Source: Vanrija pseudolonga
Taxonomy: Eukaryota > Basidiomycota > Tremellomycetes > Trichosporonales > Trichosporonaceae
Direction: 5' to 3'
Assembly: GCF_020906515.1 (NCBI RefSeq)
Contig: NC_085851.1
Location: 3,162,001 to 3,226,000, forward strand
Length of the DNA stretch: 64,000 nt
Made by a program: the position numbers and the translations under genes. How positions within the stretch are numbered: position 1 is the first letter of the stretch; every line of letters begins with the position of its first letter. The notes below the pieces were generated by a model. The model was not told the origin of the DNA, did not search any database, and was given only the letters and a program-made list of their open reading frames with translations. Below are positions 9,080-20,921 of this stretch, in pieces.

Positions 9080-11382
9080 TCATGCCTTGCGGGGCGACTT
9101 GCCGCCCGACGAGCTGCCCGACGAGAACGACGCAGCAGTGCCGTACGACGAGGGCGTAGACGGTGGGCTCTTCTTCGTGGGAGGGCCATTGCCAGGACCG
9201 CGCGGTCCAGAGGGGAAGTTTGACGACGATGGCGTCCCCGATCCGTTGGTAGACGGCCCTGGCGCCTTCTTGGGGAAGATGAACTTGCGGATAACGTCCT
9301 CGAGCGCGTTGACATCCTTTGGCAGGCTACACAGTCAGCGTAGAACACTTCTCCCCACTCACTTGTCAATATCCAACTTGGGCATGAACTTGTCTCCCAC
9401 AGGCTTGAAGAATCGCGACGGGGGAGCCGCCTCCCCCGCCTCCTCGCGAAGCTGGCGAAGGCCACGCTGGTGCTCCTCGACCTCGGACTTGGCCTCCTGG
9501 GCGGCAGTCATATCTTGCAGCTTGATAGCCTCGGTGAGCTTGGACCAGAGTCGCCTGGACTCGTTCTCGTCCTGCTCCTCCTCTGGCAGAACCGACTTGG
9601 GGGCCGTCTTCGCGCCGTCGGCATCGAACAGTATCCTCTTGCCATTCTTGTCGGCGAACTCGATAGCGCCGCTCCAGTTTCCAGACAGCTCGCCCTGGTC
9701 GCTCTTGCCTGGGCCCTTGACCTTGCCGCCAATCTGGTTGTAGCCACCGGAGATCCAGCCCTGATGGGTTAGCTAGTTCGCAGCATACAAGCACCCACCT
9801 TGGTCTTGAACTCGACATCGCAACGGTAGTCGGTCTTGTCATTGCGAATAACCGACATGTCACCGAGCTCGAGGACCATCTTGCCGAACAGAATACCACG
9901 GGCGTACGTGTTGGGCATCTGGCGTGTCAGACGAGCTCTGGGGCAAACAAAAGTTCAAGCTCACAGTAATCGAGTACTCGCCGTCCTCGGGGCGCTGGAG
10001 AAGCCTGATACGGTCCTCGCCCTCCATGATCGTCGCCGCCGAGTTGCCAAGGAACTTCGACTGGGTTGTCAGATATGCTGCTGCCACACACGGCTCACCT
10101 TTGGCTTGAGCTCGCCAGTGACCAAAACGCCCATCTTGGGGGCGACGTAGAAGAAGGCCGAGATGGGCTGTGTGTGAGCGACATGGCCTGCGACGCCAAC
10201 CTACTGGGTGGTGCGAGACCTGCTCGGCGACGTAGTATGCGGTGGTGCCATCGGGGTAGTAGTACATGCAGCGGAAGAACTCGTTGAGGACGGGGTTGTA
10301 AGGCTTCTTGACGCTGCCAAGCATTAGCACTCGGTACGGCGGTTGCCGCGTCATGGGGCACAACAACGTGTGTGGAGCCACACTGGGGCAACGCTGGCAA
10401 CGGTCACTCACCCTCGTGGTTTGATGTGCCAGCCGGAGAGGTAGAATGTGAGGACATGCATGAAACGCGCCTTGGGGTCGGTCTCACTCCCAGCGCTGTG
10501 GAATGTCAGTCAAGAGTCTTGCGTTGGCGGATATCCCGGCGTCTGCACCGCAAGCTGATCTAGGTGGTCGGAGTGATGACATCGCTCACTAAGCCACACG
10601 TCCCTGGCAGCACAACAGCACGCCGGCGACGACACTGCAAACGAGGGTGTCCTTGGACACGCCGTGGGCGAGTGGGCAGGTTGTTCCAGCGGTGGTGGGT
10701 AGCTGGGCAAAGCCCGCTAACCCAACACCACTCGGCAACGAAATGGGGTGGATGGCCGGTGGCCGCGTATCGTATCGCTCTCCGCCGTCGGGCGAAGCAC
10801 GAACCGTCGCCCCCCCGTGCACACCACCCCCACTGCGCCTCCTCCAACTCTCCCCCACCTCTGAGCAGCGTGCAGCATGCAGCAAGCAGCAGTAGCAGCC
10901 CACAGGCACTCTCTCGCCCTCGTCCCCATGTCAAATAGCGGACATATACGCACGAAGCAATGAGGTCCGGGTGCGAGAAGAAGTCGGTGATGCGCTCGAG
11001 CAGCGAGCGCGGCTCGAGGACGAACGTCGGAAGCGCAATCTTGCTCAAGTCCATGCCTGGGCGCACTGTGGGGGTCAGCTGTCATGTCGTGGGGGCGGCA
11101 CGGTGACGGTTGGTTGACGAGTCGGTGCCCGGCGGCGACGCGTGACCACGCCGCCGCCGACGTGGGAGCGTCCCCACACCACGCCACGGCGCACCGCACG
11201 ACACAGCAGTACTCACACTGGGCGACGAGCGCGAGCAGGAGGTTGCCCTCGTCCTTGTCGAGGGTTGACGTGTCGGCGTCGCGCCCGTCCGTCTCTTCGG
11301 GGCCGGCCTGGGCGGCGGCGCTCGAGCGTCGGCTCTTGGAGCCGAGCGAGAGCGCGTCCATGCCGTGCGAGAGGAGACCCAT
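9080..11382 (-). CDS. KES1: Oxysterol-binding protein of the short KES1/OSH4 type
   Basis: Lipid-transfer protein exchanging sterol for PI4P at ER-Golgi contacts. Exons 11382-11217, 11065-10954, 10495-10412, 10313-10205, 10167-10099, 10060-9965, 9918-9799, 9760-9363, 9326-9080 give 466 aa. No PH, ankyrin or TM segment is visible, as in yeast Kes1 (434 aa). Conserved blocks are [18 protein letters not shown] (lid and beta start, about residues 65-82), [33 protein letters not shown], the OSBP signature EQVSHHPPISAFF (about 151-163), [13 protein letters not shown], and a C-terminal helix region with [16 protein letters not shown] Ser/Pro/Gly-rich tail (about the last 60 aa) is extra. Intron 2 is 458 nt, far longer than the others. 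Start MGLLSHGM at 11382. Confidence 0.92.
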
Positions 11383-12336
11383 TGTGGTGGTGTGGTGGTT
11401 GGGGTGGTGAAGGTGGAGTGGGCGAGAGTGTGTGAGGCGTGCGTGCGTGCGAGAATAGTACAAGGCGCGACGACGTGTGACGGCAAGTTGGAAGCTCGAG
11501 ACGAGAGAGAGCGATGAGCAAGCGAAGTCGACGGCGGTGGGGGACGCGGTGGGTGAAATCCAACGAAAGACGCGGTTCCACTCTCGGTTTAATCTTTAAT
11601 GGCGGCCAACTTGAAACCAATCGGCCGTTGTAACCCCGCCAGCAGTCGATAAGAAGCAAGTCGACCACAAAAGTATCTAACGATAGAGAGGAGAGCGTGG
11701 AGAAGAAGAAGAAGAAGAAGAAGAAGATGTGTGTGTGTGCGTGCTTGTAGTGTTGCGTGCGTGCGTGTTACAAGAAGCAACAGACTGGGCCGAGAGACGG
11801 CGGTAACGGCGTCAGCGGCGACAATGGACACGGCGGGTGGGTCGGGTCAGTTCCTGCTGCTGGCTGGCTGGCTATGGGTTGCCTCTGCTTTGTCAATCTT
11901 CCTATGCATGCATCCGTCCAGCCAGGCGGGCGGGCAGTCGTAGGCTCATGCCGGACAAGCCAGCAGTCTGACTTTGTTTGCCTTACGTCGTCGAAAGCTG
12001 GCCTGTCGGAACTCGAATCATCTGCGGCCATCGGCCCCCGCAAAACTCCTCGGGCTCGGCCTGCGTTTTTCGCCGTTCGTTCGGCTGGCGCGACGTTGTC
12101 GTCGTCGTCGTCGTCACCGGCAGCGCAGCGCACTCGGGGCGAGACAGCCACAGCCAGCCAGCCAGCCCAACCCCTGGACGGCATGACGTAGGAGGTGGCA
12201 CCCAACAACCCTGGTGGGCATGCAAAACCTACCACACCCATACACCGGCACACCGCAACAACAAGCAATGATGCATATACGACTCGATTCTAGGCACTGC
12301 CGCCGACAGCAGCTCGAGCTGCGCTACACCACACAA
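11383..12336. other. Intergenic region upstream of the KES1-like gene
   Basis: About 950 bp between the KES1-like start and the VIP1 stop, both on the minus strand. No supported gene. It holds a (GAA)9/(TG)n tract at 11701-11739 and a (GTC)n-like run near 12096-12120. The frame at 11768-12268 (minus) is low complexity and unsupported. Confidence 0.5.
11701..11739. repeat. Microsatellite (GAA)9 followed by (TG)n
   Basis: Nine GAA-type triplets run directly into a TG dinucleotide tract. It lies about 320 bp upstream of the KES1-like start codon, in a promoter-side position. Confidence 0.9.
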
Positions 12337-15300
12337 CTACCATCCAGCATCGCTCGCAGTACTGCGGTACGAGCTCGCAGAACTCAATCCCCGGGGCGTG
12401 TCCTCGCCAGCACGCGTAAGCGACAGCGGGAGAACAGACTCGTCTTGGATAGCCTTTTTCAGGTACACCTCGTCGCCCTGTAACAACACATCAGACACAC
12501 GTTTCTAATCGGGCCGCGGGCAACAAGACCGCGGTGCCACTTACCTCGAGCGGGGTGGTGGAGAATGTGAGACCCTTGTCAAAGTGCTTGGAGAGGCACT
12601 TTTCAGCAATCGCCCAGTCGACGTGCGAGGTCATCTTTCTGCGCGGCTGCACAGTTAAACTGTGGCGCTGAGGGGCAGTGTCAGCAAGGTGGTGTCGAAT
12701 GGGGCTTCCTGACGCCACGCCGCCAACGACGCCTCAAACTCACCGCATCCACGTTGCTGTCCAGCACCGCCGGGCTGTGGGCGCCCTCGGAGATCGATAC
12801 GCGGATCGAGAAGTCCTTCTGGCCGCGGCTTGACGACTTCTCCCACAGCTCAATGTTGACATTCGAGCAGTAGTCGAGCTCGGGGATTCGGATGTTGGTG
12901 AACGGCAGACCGGACGCCAGAAGGAGGTGCACAAAGGTCGTAATGTGCGACTCCTTGGTAAAGTAGAAGCTCGCGAGGCTCTTGCCGGTCGTCTTGGCCT
13001 CCTCGAGGTCTGCCCACACCTTGCGGAGCAGCGGCAAGGAGGTGAGCACGCCAATCTCCTCCTTGGCCTCCGCGTCGAAGCCATACTCCTGGGGGCCGAC
13101 AAGGTCGAACAGCGCCTTGGCGCGAGCGTACAGCTCGTGCAAGCGACGGTCCTGACGCTCACTTCCAGGCTTGCTCGACTGGCCCTTACCCTCGGGGTCG
13201 AAGACGGCGAACAAGAAGTTGCGGTTGTGCAAAGCATCATATTTGAGCTAACCGTCAGCATTTGTCCCAGACAACTTCACTCACGCTGTCGTACAGCTCG
13301 GAAACACGCGATGGGTCAAACTTCTCCTGCTTGACGCCGACCCAGTCCTCGAAGATCTTCTCCCAGCGCTCACGGAAGAGCCAGGGCGAGTCGCCTGAGC
13401 ACCAACGCTGCTGCGGGATGCGCTCAACATTGCCATTCTCATAGTTGGCACGCATGATCTTACGAAGCTCGGTCAGCTGCTCAATCACCTCGGCGACGAC
13501 CTCGACCGGCTCCTTCTTGAAGTTCTTGGGCCAAGCAAGATCGGAGCGCTTCTCGGTCTCGCCGGAGCGGAGCAGAATCTTGAGCTTCTTCTTGGCCTCC
13601 TGCATCTTCTCCTTGCCTGCGTTGTTGTCGTCGAGAAGGTCACGACGCTGAATGAGGTGGCTGATAAGCGGACCGCTCAGATCACCATTGCCCCCACTGC
13701 CCGTACGGGATGAGGGAGTAGCAGGCTGAGAGCCTTCCTGGCCCAAGAGGGCGTGGGCGAAGATCTGGGCGGTGTTCTTGGCGTCAGCGGGGCATGCCAA
13801 GTTGACGCTTACGATGACACGGCGCTCCGACGACGTGTAGATCTTGACGTTGGACAGGACGTCCTTGTCTGGGCAGGTCAATTCGTGGCTCCGCAGGTCT
13901 CTTCGTAGCCAACGTACTCATGATCTGGAGGTCCTACGAGCGTCAGCGTCGTCCATTTCTCCTCACTCACCTTCTTGACCTGGTCACCGAGGTCGCGCGC
14001 CTGGTAGCGGGCTGCGTGAGTGCTCTCACCACCCCACTTGACCACCAGCTGCATCTTCTCAAGACCCTCAGGGACACCGTAGTTCTCAGTGTTGCCAGAG
14101 AGAACGGCACGCATGTCGGGGGTGTGGGGCACCGGGGCGTCGGTGGCCTGGGCATCGGACACTGCCTGGGGTCCGCCACCAACAGTTCCGCGCTTAAGCC
14201 AGTCGTCGACACGCTGACGGGCCTCGGTCTCGGTGAGCTCGCCCTCGTCGTCCGAGCCGCCCTTGTCCTTCTTATCCTTCTTGTCCTTCTTGTCCTTGCC
14301 ATCACCGTCCTTCTTCTTGGCGAACGCGGGCTTGAGCTGCGCCTTGGTGCCGGTGAGGGACATCTTGTTGGTGAGGACCTCACGCAACTGCTCGAGCTTG
14401 TGCAGGATCTCGGGGGTGATGCCTGGAGTCTTCTCTGACTCCTCAGCCGCAAGGAGAATGTAGTTGAGCTGGCGGGGGTCACGAAGGATAATCTCTTCGC
14501 GGTGTCCTCGGAGGAGGGCGAGGAAAGGCTGCGACCAGGGCTCGTGAGCCGGGAAGGTGAACTGTATTGTCAGTTGACATGCTCGCCCTTTTCAACTCAC
14601 CTTGAGCTTCATCTTCGGGGTGCGGTCGGCGTGGCGCAAGACGGTGACCGTGGCACGCAGGGTGCTCGAGGTCGTAGGGACGGACGTGGGGGGAGGCATA
14701 AGGGCCGCCTTGGGCAGGCATGCAGCCTTACGCTCACGAGCGACCTGGCAAACGTCCGAGAGGATCTCGGCAGCCTTGTCGTAGTAGCCCTCGTTACCCT
14801 TGACGAAGCTCCAACCGTTGACGTCGATCACCATGGAGCGGACGCCGCCCTCGCAGCGAAGGAGGTCGAAGCCGCACACGCGCTGGCCAAACGCCTCAAC
14901 AATGTCACGAGCGTACGCCTCCTCGTCAGTGGACAGCTTGGTGATAAAGCGAGTCTCCTTGCCGTCGGCGTTGCGCTGAACGAGGCCGTCAACAACCGGC
15001 GACTTGCGGGTCTCGGCGTGCGAGAACTTTGGTCCGACAGTGTAGACCTTGACGTCCTCGGCTGAGAGTGTTAGAGGGCGGAGTGATAGCTGTCTACCCA
15101 CCATTGTCGACGTTGATGAACTCCTCATAGATGAAGGAGCCGACCGTGCGAGGGTGGTAGAGGTTGGGGTCGTACTCGCTCGACTTGTTTCCGACCTCAG
15201 GGGTTAGAGCTGCACTCGGGTTCATAGCTCACCTTGCGGAAGAGGCGACGGCCACCGCCACCGCGGTAGTAGATGTAAACGTTGTGGTCCTCGCCATCGA

Positions 15301-16248
15301 CGGGCTTCTCGACAAAGGGCTTCTCAATGACCTTGCCGTTGATGATGATGGCGTCACCGTCCTCGCGGAGGATGACATCACGGCCGCGGGGCACGGGCTC
15401 CTTCTTCGACTTGCCCTTCCAGCGGTCGGGCACGACGACGGGGTCCCACGACTCCTCGTCCTTGGCCAAGTGGCCGGGCAGGACGAGACCGAGCTCCTTG
15501 CGGACGCGGAGACGGAGCTGGCGGGGGATGCGGGGTCCGCCATCGCGGTTCACCTCGGCGCGCTTGGGGGTCGCGACGCCAATGTGGTCAAGGATGGCGA
15601 GCACCAGCCGCCTGTCCCACAGCAGCGACTGCATAGCCAGCGAGTTGATCGAGATCGGCGGCGTGCGGTTCGGAATCTGCGTGTAGGCGAGGGCCTTGGG
15701 GAGCGGGAAGTCGGTCGAGAAAAACGAGATGAGCACGTCGACCTGGGGCCAGTGGTTGATGTCTGCGCGTGCATGCGTTAGCCACTATGCATTCATGTTC
15801 ATTGTCTTGCCCATCGCGACCGCCACACCCGTCGGCGCCATCACGGCACGGGCCGGCGCCGGCGCCCCAGCCGTAGTGGCCATCAGTGTGGCTTTGCGCA
15901 CGTGCGGGGATGCCGATCGCCGTTGGTTGCCTGCGGCTCCGAGACCCGAAATCGAAAAAGTTACCACTCACCCTCTTCGAGGATCACGACGTCGCCAAAG
16001 ATCTTGACGTCGACGCCGCCGCGCTCGTTTTCCACGAGGCGGGTCAGGATCTCGCGCATGGCCTTGGAGCGCGCCTTGGCGTCCATGGCGCACACGCCGA
16101 GCGTGACCACTGGCAGCTTGTTGGCCGGGACGGGCGACGACCTGACGGGCGTGGTGACTGCACTTGGGGTCGACGGTGCCGGCGAGATGGGGCTCACGCT
16201 CGCGAGCACCCGCGGGGGTACGGGCGAGTGAGGGGGTTGGCCCGACAT
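12337..16248 (-). CDS. VIP1: Inositol hexakisphosphate/diphosphoinositol-pentakisphosphate kinase (VIP1/ASP1, PPIP5K)
   Basis: Bifunctional enzyme making 1-IP7/IP8 from IP6/5-IP7 with its N-terminal ATP-grasp kinase and removing the phosphate with its C-terminal histidine-acid-phosphatase domain; cytosolic signalling for phosphate, polarity and cell-cycle control. Exons 16248-15972, 15762-15233, 15195-15102, 15061-14601, 14561-13971, 13933-13918, 13868-13285, 13247-12744, 12667-12545, 12477-12337 give 1106 aa. Kinase domain about 45-370: [69 protein letters not shown]. Phosphatase motif [10 protein letters not shown] lies near 441-450, and [10 protein letters not shown] follows the microexon. 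A Lys/Asp repeat insert lies around 535-560. Exon 6 is 16 nt. An in-frame ATG at 16290 would add 14 residues. Divergent from the ataxin-10 gene (273 bp). Confidence 0.95.
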
Positions 16249-16521
16249 TGCTCTGTTGACAAAGTAGAGCGGGAGTTGTCTGATATGCATAGATTGTGGG
16301 AGGAGGAGCTGTCTCTGTCGTTGTTGCTGCTGTTGCTGATGCTGTTGGTTGAGGAGCGCATCACGCCGCATATTGCTTAGGTTTAATACCTTGGGGCCCC
16401 ACCAAATGTAACTCATGGCGGCAAGTCGATCAAAATGTAGCAACGAGTGACCAAGACTTTGCGAAGGCCAGTGCTCTGTGTCTTGTCGTTATATACTCTT
16501 TCACTCCTTGGCAGCATTCAA

Positions 16522-18491
16522 ATGGACGCATCGTCCCTCGTCCACGCCCTAGCGCAAGAGGGCACAGTCGCACACGACGAAGTGTGCCTCGCATCGGCGG
16601 GGCAGCTGGAGCGGGCAGCGCGGTTCGTCGCGGTCCATCTGGGCGATAGGTCAGTTCCGTCCCGTCCTGTCCTCGGAGGCTTGGGCGCACGGACAGCGCT
16701 TTCGTCCTAAGTCTTCCGCGCAGGCGTTGGACTTGTTGGTGAGGAGACGAGGAATGATACTCACACGTCGTGATACAGACCAGAAATCTTCGAGGAGCTG
16801 GAACAGGCGCAGGGCGCAGGCGCCGACGCCGACGACGTATGGGCGTTGCTAGGGCGCCTGTGGGCGCAGCTCGCCGACAGCTTTGACCCTACCCCCGGGA
16901 GCGCAGCAGCCAGAGCCCAGCTCGCGAGCGAGGACTCGCGGATCGCGCTCGCGCTCGCCGCCGCCAAGCTGGAGCGGAACCTCGTCGCCGGCGTGTACGA
17001 GTACCAGAAGGCCGCGCAGTGAGTAGTCGTGGTGGTGGTGGTGGTGGTGGTGGTGGTGGTGGCGAATGGAGAAGGGAAAGGAGCGTTGCAGCTAAACAAT
17101 AGCCCGCACGAGCCGGCCGTCCGCCGCGTGATCTTCAACGTGACTACGTTTACGAGGATCGAAGACCCGAAATGTAAGTGGCGCTGCTGGTCATCTGCTG
17201 ACATGCACCAGTCTTTACTCTACATGCCGTGCTCGCACAGCTGCTCTCCAACCTCGTCTCTCCCACCTCGGACCCGAGGTCAGAGGACCTGGCGGATACC
17301 ACGCTCGAGACGTACCTCTCCGGCGGGCGTGACGACGACGTAGTGATGTGAGCTGGTCTTCCCCGTTGCGAGCTGACGCCACAGCCGCCTGCTCGACTCG
17401 CGCGACATCAAGACCAACACGGCGACAATACACCTCATCAACAACCTGACGCGGGACGAGCGCAGAATGTGGGTCACTCGTCTCGATCGCCCTAACCCAC
17501 CAGACCCCTGCTCCTCCGCCCTGCAGGCGTGAAATGGCTCGCGCAGCTCCTGGGCCGGATGGACGAGTGGCTCGAGGCGCAGGACGGGCTGTTCGAGCTC
17601 GCGGCCGCCATCTTCTCGCGGGTCATCGACGCCGGGCTCCAGGCGCAGCTGTATGCCGCGCTCGCGGTCCCCGACGAGGCAGTCACGCCGTCGCAGACGA
17701 CGCTGCTCAAGCTCGTCGACTCGTCGCTCGCGTCGGCGTCGCCATCATCGCCCAACCCCGCGCCGTCGCCCAACGCCTTCATCCTGGACGCGTGGCACGC
17801 GCTGGCGCGCTACGCCGCGCTGTCGATGAACAGCGGGCAGGACGACGCGCGCCTGCCCAAGATCCTCGCGGCGCTCATCCTCGCCACGGAGGCGCTGTCT
17901 GCCATCGTGCTGAGGGCACAGGCTCGCGCCGACGCCGCCGAGCGGAAGCGGAGGCCAGTCGTAGCCGGCGGCGACGAGGAGATGGTCGCGGCGATGAAGA
18001 GCGGCGAGAAGAGCGTCGTCAAGCCGCTCGTCGAGCTGCTCAGAGCCACCAACACGTTCCTCCCCCGCGTTAAGCCTACGCGACCAGAAGACGCGCCAGA
18101 GGCAACGCAAGCCCAGCTGCCGTTCGCGAATATCAAGCGCGACCTCGTGCGCCTGCTCGCTGCCCTGGCGTACGGGGACACGGCGTTCGGCGACGCCGTG
18201 CGCGAGGCGGGCGGCGTCGAGCTTGTGCTTTCCCTCTGCGAGACGGACGAACGCAACCCATGTAAGTGTACAGCGCCCAAATGGCCCCGCTGACGAACTC
18301 TAGACCTCCGCGAGCACGCGCTCCTCGCCGTGCGTAACCTCATGACTGGTAACCCCGCAAACCAGGCCATCATCGCGCAGATGGACCCGCTCGGCGTCGT
18401 TGGCGACAACGGCGAGCTCTTGCCACTCCCAGAGAAGATGAAGAAGGGGTACCAGAGCACCGTGGCGCCCGGCCCCGACGGCGCAGCTTAG
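16522..18491 (+). CDS. CTR86: Ataxin-10 homologue (CTR86-like armadillo-type protein)
   Basis: Cytoplasmic alpha-helical repeat protein of the Ataxin-10/Ctr86 family; yeast Ctr86 is essential and its exact role is unsettled, so none is claimed here. Exons 16522-16649, 16779-17018, 17103-17173, 17212-17347, 17385-17468, 17504-18261, 18304-18491 give 534 aa. The middle is helical repeat sequence (VLAQLLSNLVSP, TATIHLINNLTRDERR, KWLAQLLGRMDEWL). The C-terminal Atx10 homology block (about 435-515) reads FANIKRDLVRLLAALAYGD, GGVELVLSLCETDERNPY, LREHALLAVRNLMTGN and NQAIIAQMDPLGV, which is diagnostic. Intron 2 carries a 34-nt GTG repeat. Convergent with the SWI3-type gene, 73 bp between stops. Confidence 0.92.
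17029..17062. repeat. (GTG)n microsatellite inside ataxin-10 intron 2
   Basis: 34 nt of uninterrupted GTG repeat starting 10 nt after the donor site at 17019. It is purine/G-rich on the transcript strand. Human ATXN10 disease also arises from an intronic repeat, but that is a different motif and intron, so the parallel is only anecdotal. Confidence 0.9.
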
Positions 18492-18564
18492 ATTTGCTCA
18501 CGCTATCGTACATGCATGCATACTCGTGTACACTCTAGACTGCAGATTCGCTATAACCGCAGCC

Positions 18565-20921
18565 TTAGAGCTGCTCGACAGTCGTGCCCTCCTTCTCGGG
18601 CGCGGGCACGTCCTCCTTGACCTCCTCGACCTGCTCGGCCGTCGTTGGCGCAATGCTTTCGCGCACGGCAGCCACGTCGGCAGGTGACACGGCGCCTGGC
18701 GTTGCGGCCGGTATGGAGCCCGGCGTCGCAGCGGCCGCAGCGGCTGGGGTGGCACCCGAGGCAACAGCGGCCGGCGACGCGTCGGCGGCGGGGGCGGCGG
18801 CAGGCGTAGCAGCAGCAGCAGGAGTAGTAGCAGCAGCAGCGGCGGGCGGCGGGGCGGCCGCGGCCTGGTCGCGCGCACGGCGCAGCAGGTCGTCGACCTG
18901 CGCAAGCTGCTTCTGCACGGCCAGTCGCTCGCGGAACAACCGTTGGCGGTCGAGCTCGAGCTTGCGCTTCTCGTCCTCCAGCACCTCCTCGAGCTTTTCA
19001 AACAGGCCGAGCTTGAGCTCGACCTTGCGCGCCTGCGCAGCGACAAGCCGGGAGACAAGTCCTGCCAAGCGTGTCTCCTCGTGGCCGGCCAGGCTGGACG
19101 CCTTGGCGGCGGCGGCACCAATGGCGATGGAGGCAGCACGCTCCAGCGACGTCTTTGTCGGTCCCTCGTCGCCCTCGGCGTCAGTGGTCGCGACCACTCC
19201 CTCGGCGTCGACCTCGATCGCCTCGGGCTTGACGCTGTCGTCCGTCTTCTGGCGCTTCTCGGCCGCGCCCTCCTCGCCCTCGGCGTCACCGTTGGCACCC
19301 TCCTTGTCTCCCGCCTCCTTGTCCTCGGGGGACTTGGCCTTGTCCTTGTCGGCCTCCTTGGCAACGGCGGCATCGCGCTTGCGCTTGAGGCCCTGGGCGA
19401 GCTCGCCAAGGGCGCTCTGAGCAGCCGCAGCGGCGACGGCGGGGCCAACAGCGCTGGCGAGGAAGGTGACGACGCTCATAACGGGGTTCTCGGCCGACTC
19501 GAAGGGCAGGCCGTTGAGGCCAGCCTGGTAGCGCAATGGGCCAATGTTGGCTCCAGGGTCCGACGTGAGGTACTGGTCCTCGATGGGGAGCTGGAGGAAC
19601 TTGGCGATACACTGCTCCTTGCTGCGCGTGGCGACGTGGTTGGCGACCGCCTGCCACTCGTCGTCGTACATCTCAACACCCTCAAGCAGGAGGAGGGTCT
19701 CCTGGTCGGTCCAGTCGTCGGCCTGGGTGCCGGAAGCGTGCTTGAAGACCTCGTCGTCAAGACGCACAAAGTCGCCCGAGAACATGGTCGAAGGGAAGCG
19801 GCCAGACACGTAGCAGGTCGGGCAGACGGTGTACTTGCCGTCCTTGACCGAGTGGTAGCGCGTGCGCGTGCAGTCGGTGCCGCAGGTAGCACAGCTGTGC
19901 GAGGGGCGCGCCTGGGGGCTGCCGTTGGCAGCGACCTCGGCCGTCTGGGCAGCCTCGTCCTCGGTAGACGTCTGGGTGCGACCGGGGCCTGACAAGCCGC
20001 TCGACGTCGACTTGTAGATGACCTTGCGGAGGTCGAGGTTGGAGCCGGTCAGTCCGCCAGCAGCGGCACCGTTAGCACCAAGCGCGCCGGCACCAGGCTT
20101 GCTTCCCGGGTGCAGGTTGCTCAGGCCCTTGGGCGTGTCGAGGGTGACACGGAAATGGCCGGTAAAAGGAGGGCCGAGGGGCGCGGGCTTGGTGTCGGGG
20201 TCGACCTGGTAGTTGATGAGGCCCCACTGCTCAAGGAAGCCGTGGACGCGCATGATGGCGCCGACGTCGCCGGCAAGGTTACGGCGGCACGCCGTGACGG
20301 TCAGGTACTCTCCCGGGTTGAGGCGGTACGTGTTGATCATAAAGTCGCGGTAGTCCTTGTAGACGGCGGGCGTCTTGGAGCGGTTGCGCTTGGAGAAGAA
20401 CTCTGGGAGCGACTTGCGCTCAATGGGGTGGATGGTCGACATGGAGAACCACGACGAGTACGAGGGCACGATGAGCGGGTGCGTCTGGCTGGCGAGGTAG
20501 GTCGTCGCGAGCGCGTGCAGGTCGTTGGGGGAGAGGCGCGCCGCGTCGGCGGCGGCGGGGGTCGCGGCGTCTGTGATGGTGTCAACATGTGTGTCCTTTA
20601 TTGTTGTGTGGATGCGCGCGCATCGCAGGCCGCCCGGCAGCCAGCCTGCATCGGCTACCGCATCCATGCGCGGCGCGGCGCGTGCATCCACGCCGCGACG
20701 CGCCATCTCCATCACTCACCGCCACCGTTGGCCTCGTCGACGTCCATGGCGGCCTGGCCCTCGGTGCTGATGTTTGCAATCTCACCGCCGAACACGGGCT
20801 CGCGCTCGCGCTCCTTGCCTGGGGCGTTTGAGAGGTCGTGGGCCGTCACGTCGCCTTCGAGCTCGGTATCGGCCGGTGCCGACTCTTGTGGGACTTTGAA
20901 TGAGATTTTTGGCGTCGACAT
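18565..20921 (-). CDS. SWI3: SWI3/RSC8-type chromatin-remodelling subunit (SWIRM-ZZ-SANT)
   Basis: Scaffold subunit of a SWI/SNF-class complex (Swi3/Rsc8/SMARCC family), nuclear. Exons 20921-20720 and 20570-18565 give 735 aa. SWIRM domain about 100-188 (LIVPSYSSWFSMSTIHPIER, FMINTYRLNPGEYLTVTACR, FLEQWGLINYQVD). A zinc finger of ZZ type follows near 290-330 (CATCGTDC and CPTCYVSGRFP). The SANT domain is about 350-405 (DDWTDQETLLLLEGVEMYDDEW, shown in two parts as DDWTDQETLL and LEGVEMYDDEW; then HVATRSKEQCIAKFLQLPIED). A charged coiled coil ends in an Ala/Pro-rich tail. The start MSTPKISFKV is in exon 1. Basidiomycetes usually keep one such gene serving both SWI/SNF and RSC-like complexes, so SWI3 versus RSC8 is not resolved. 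Confidence 0.92.
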
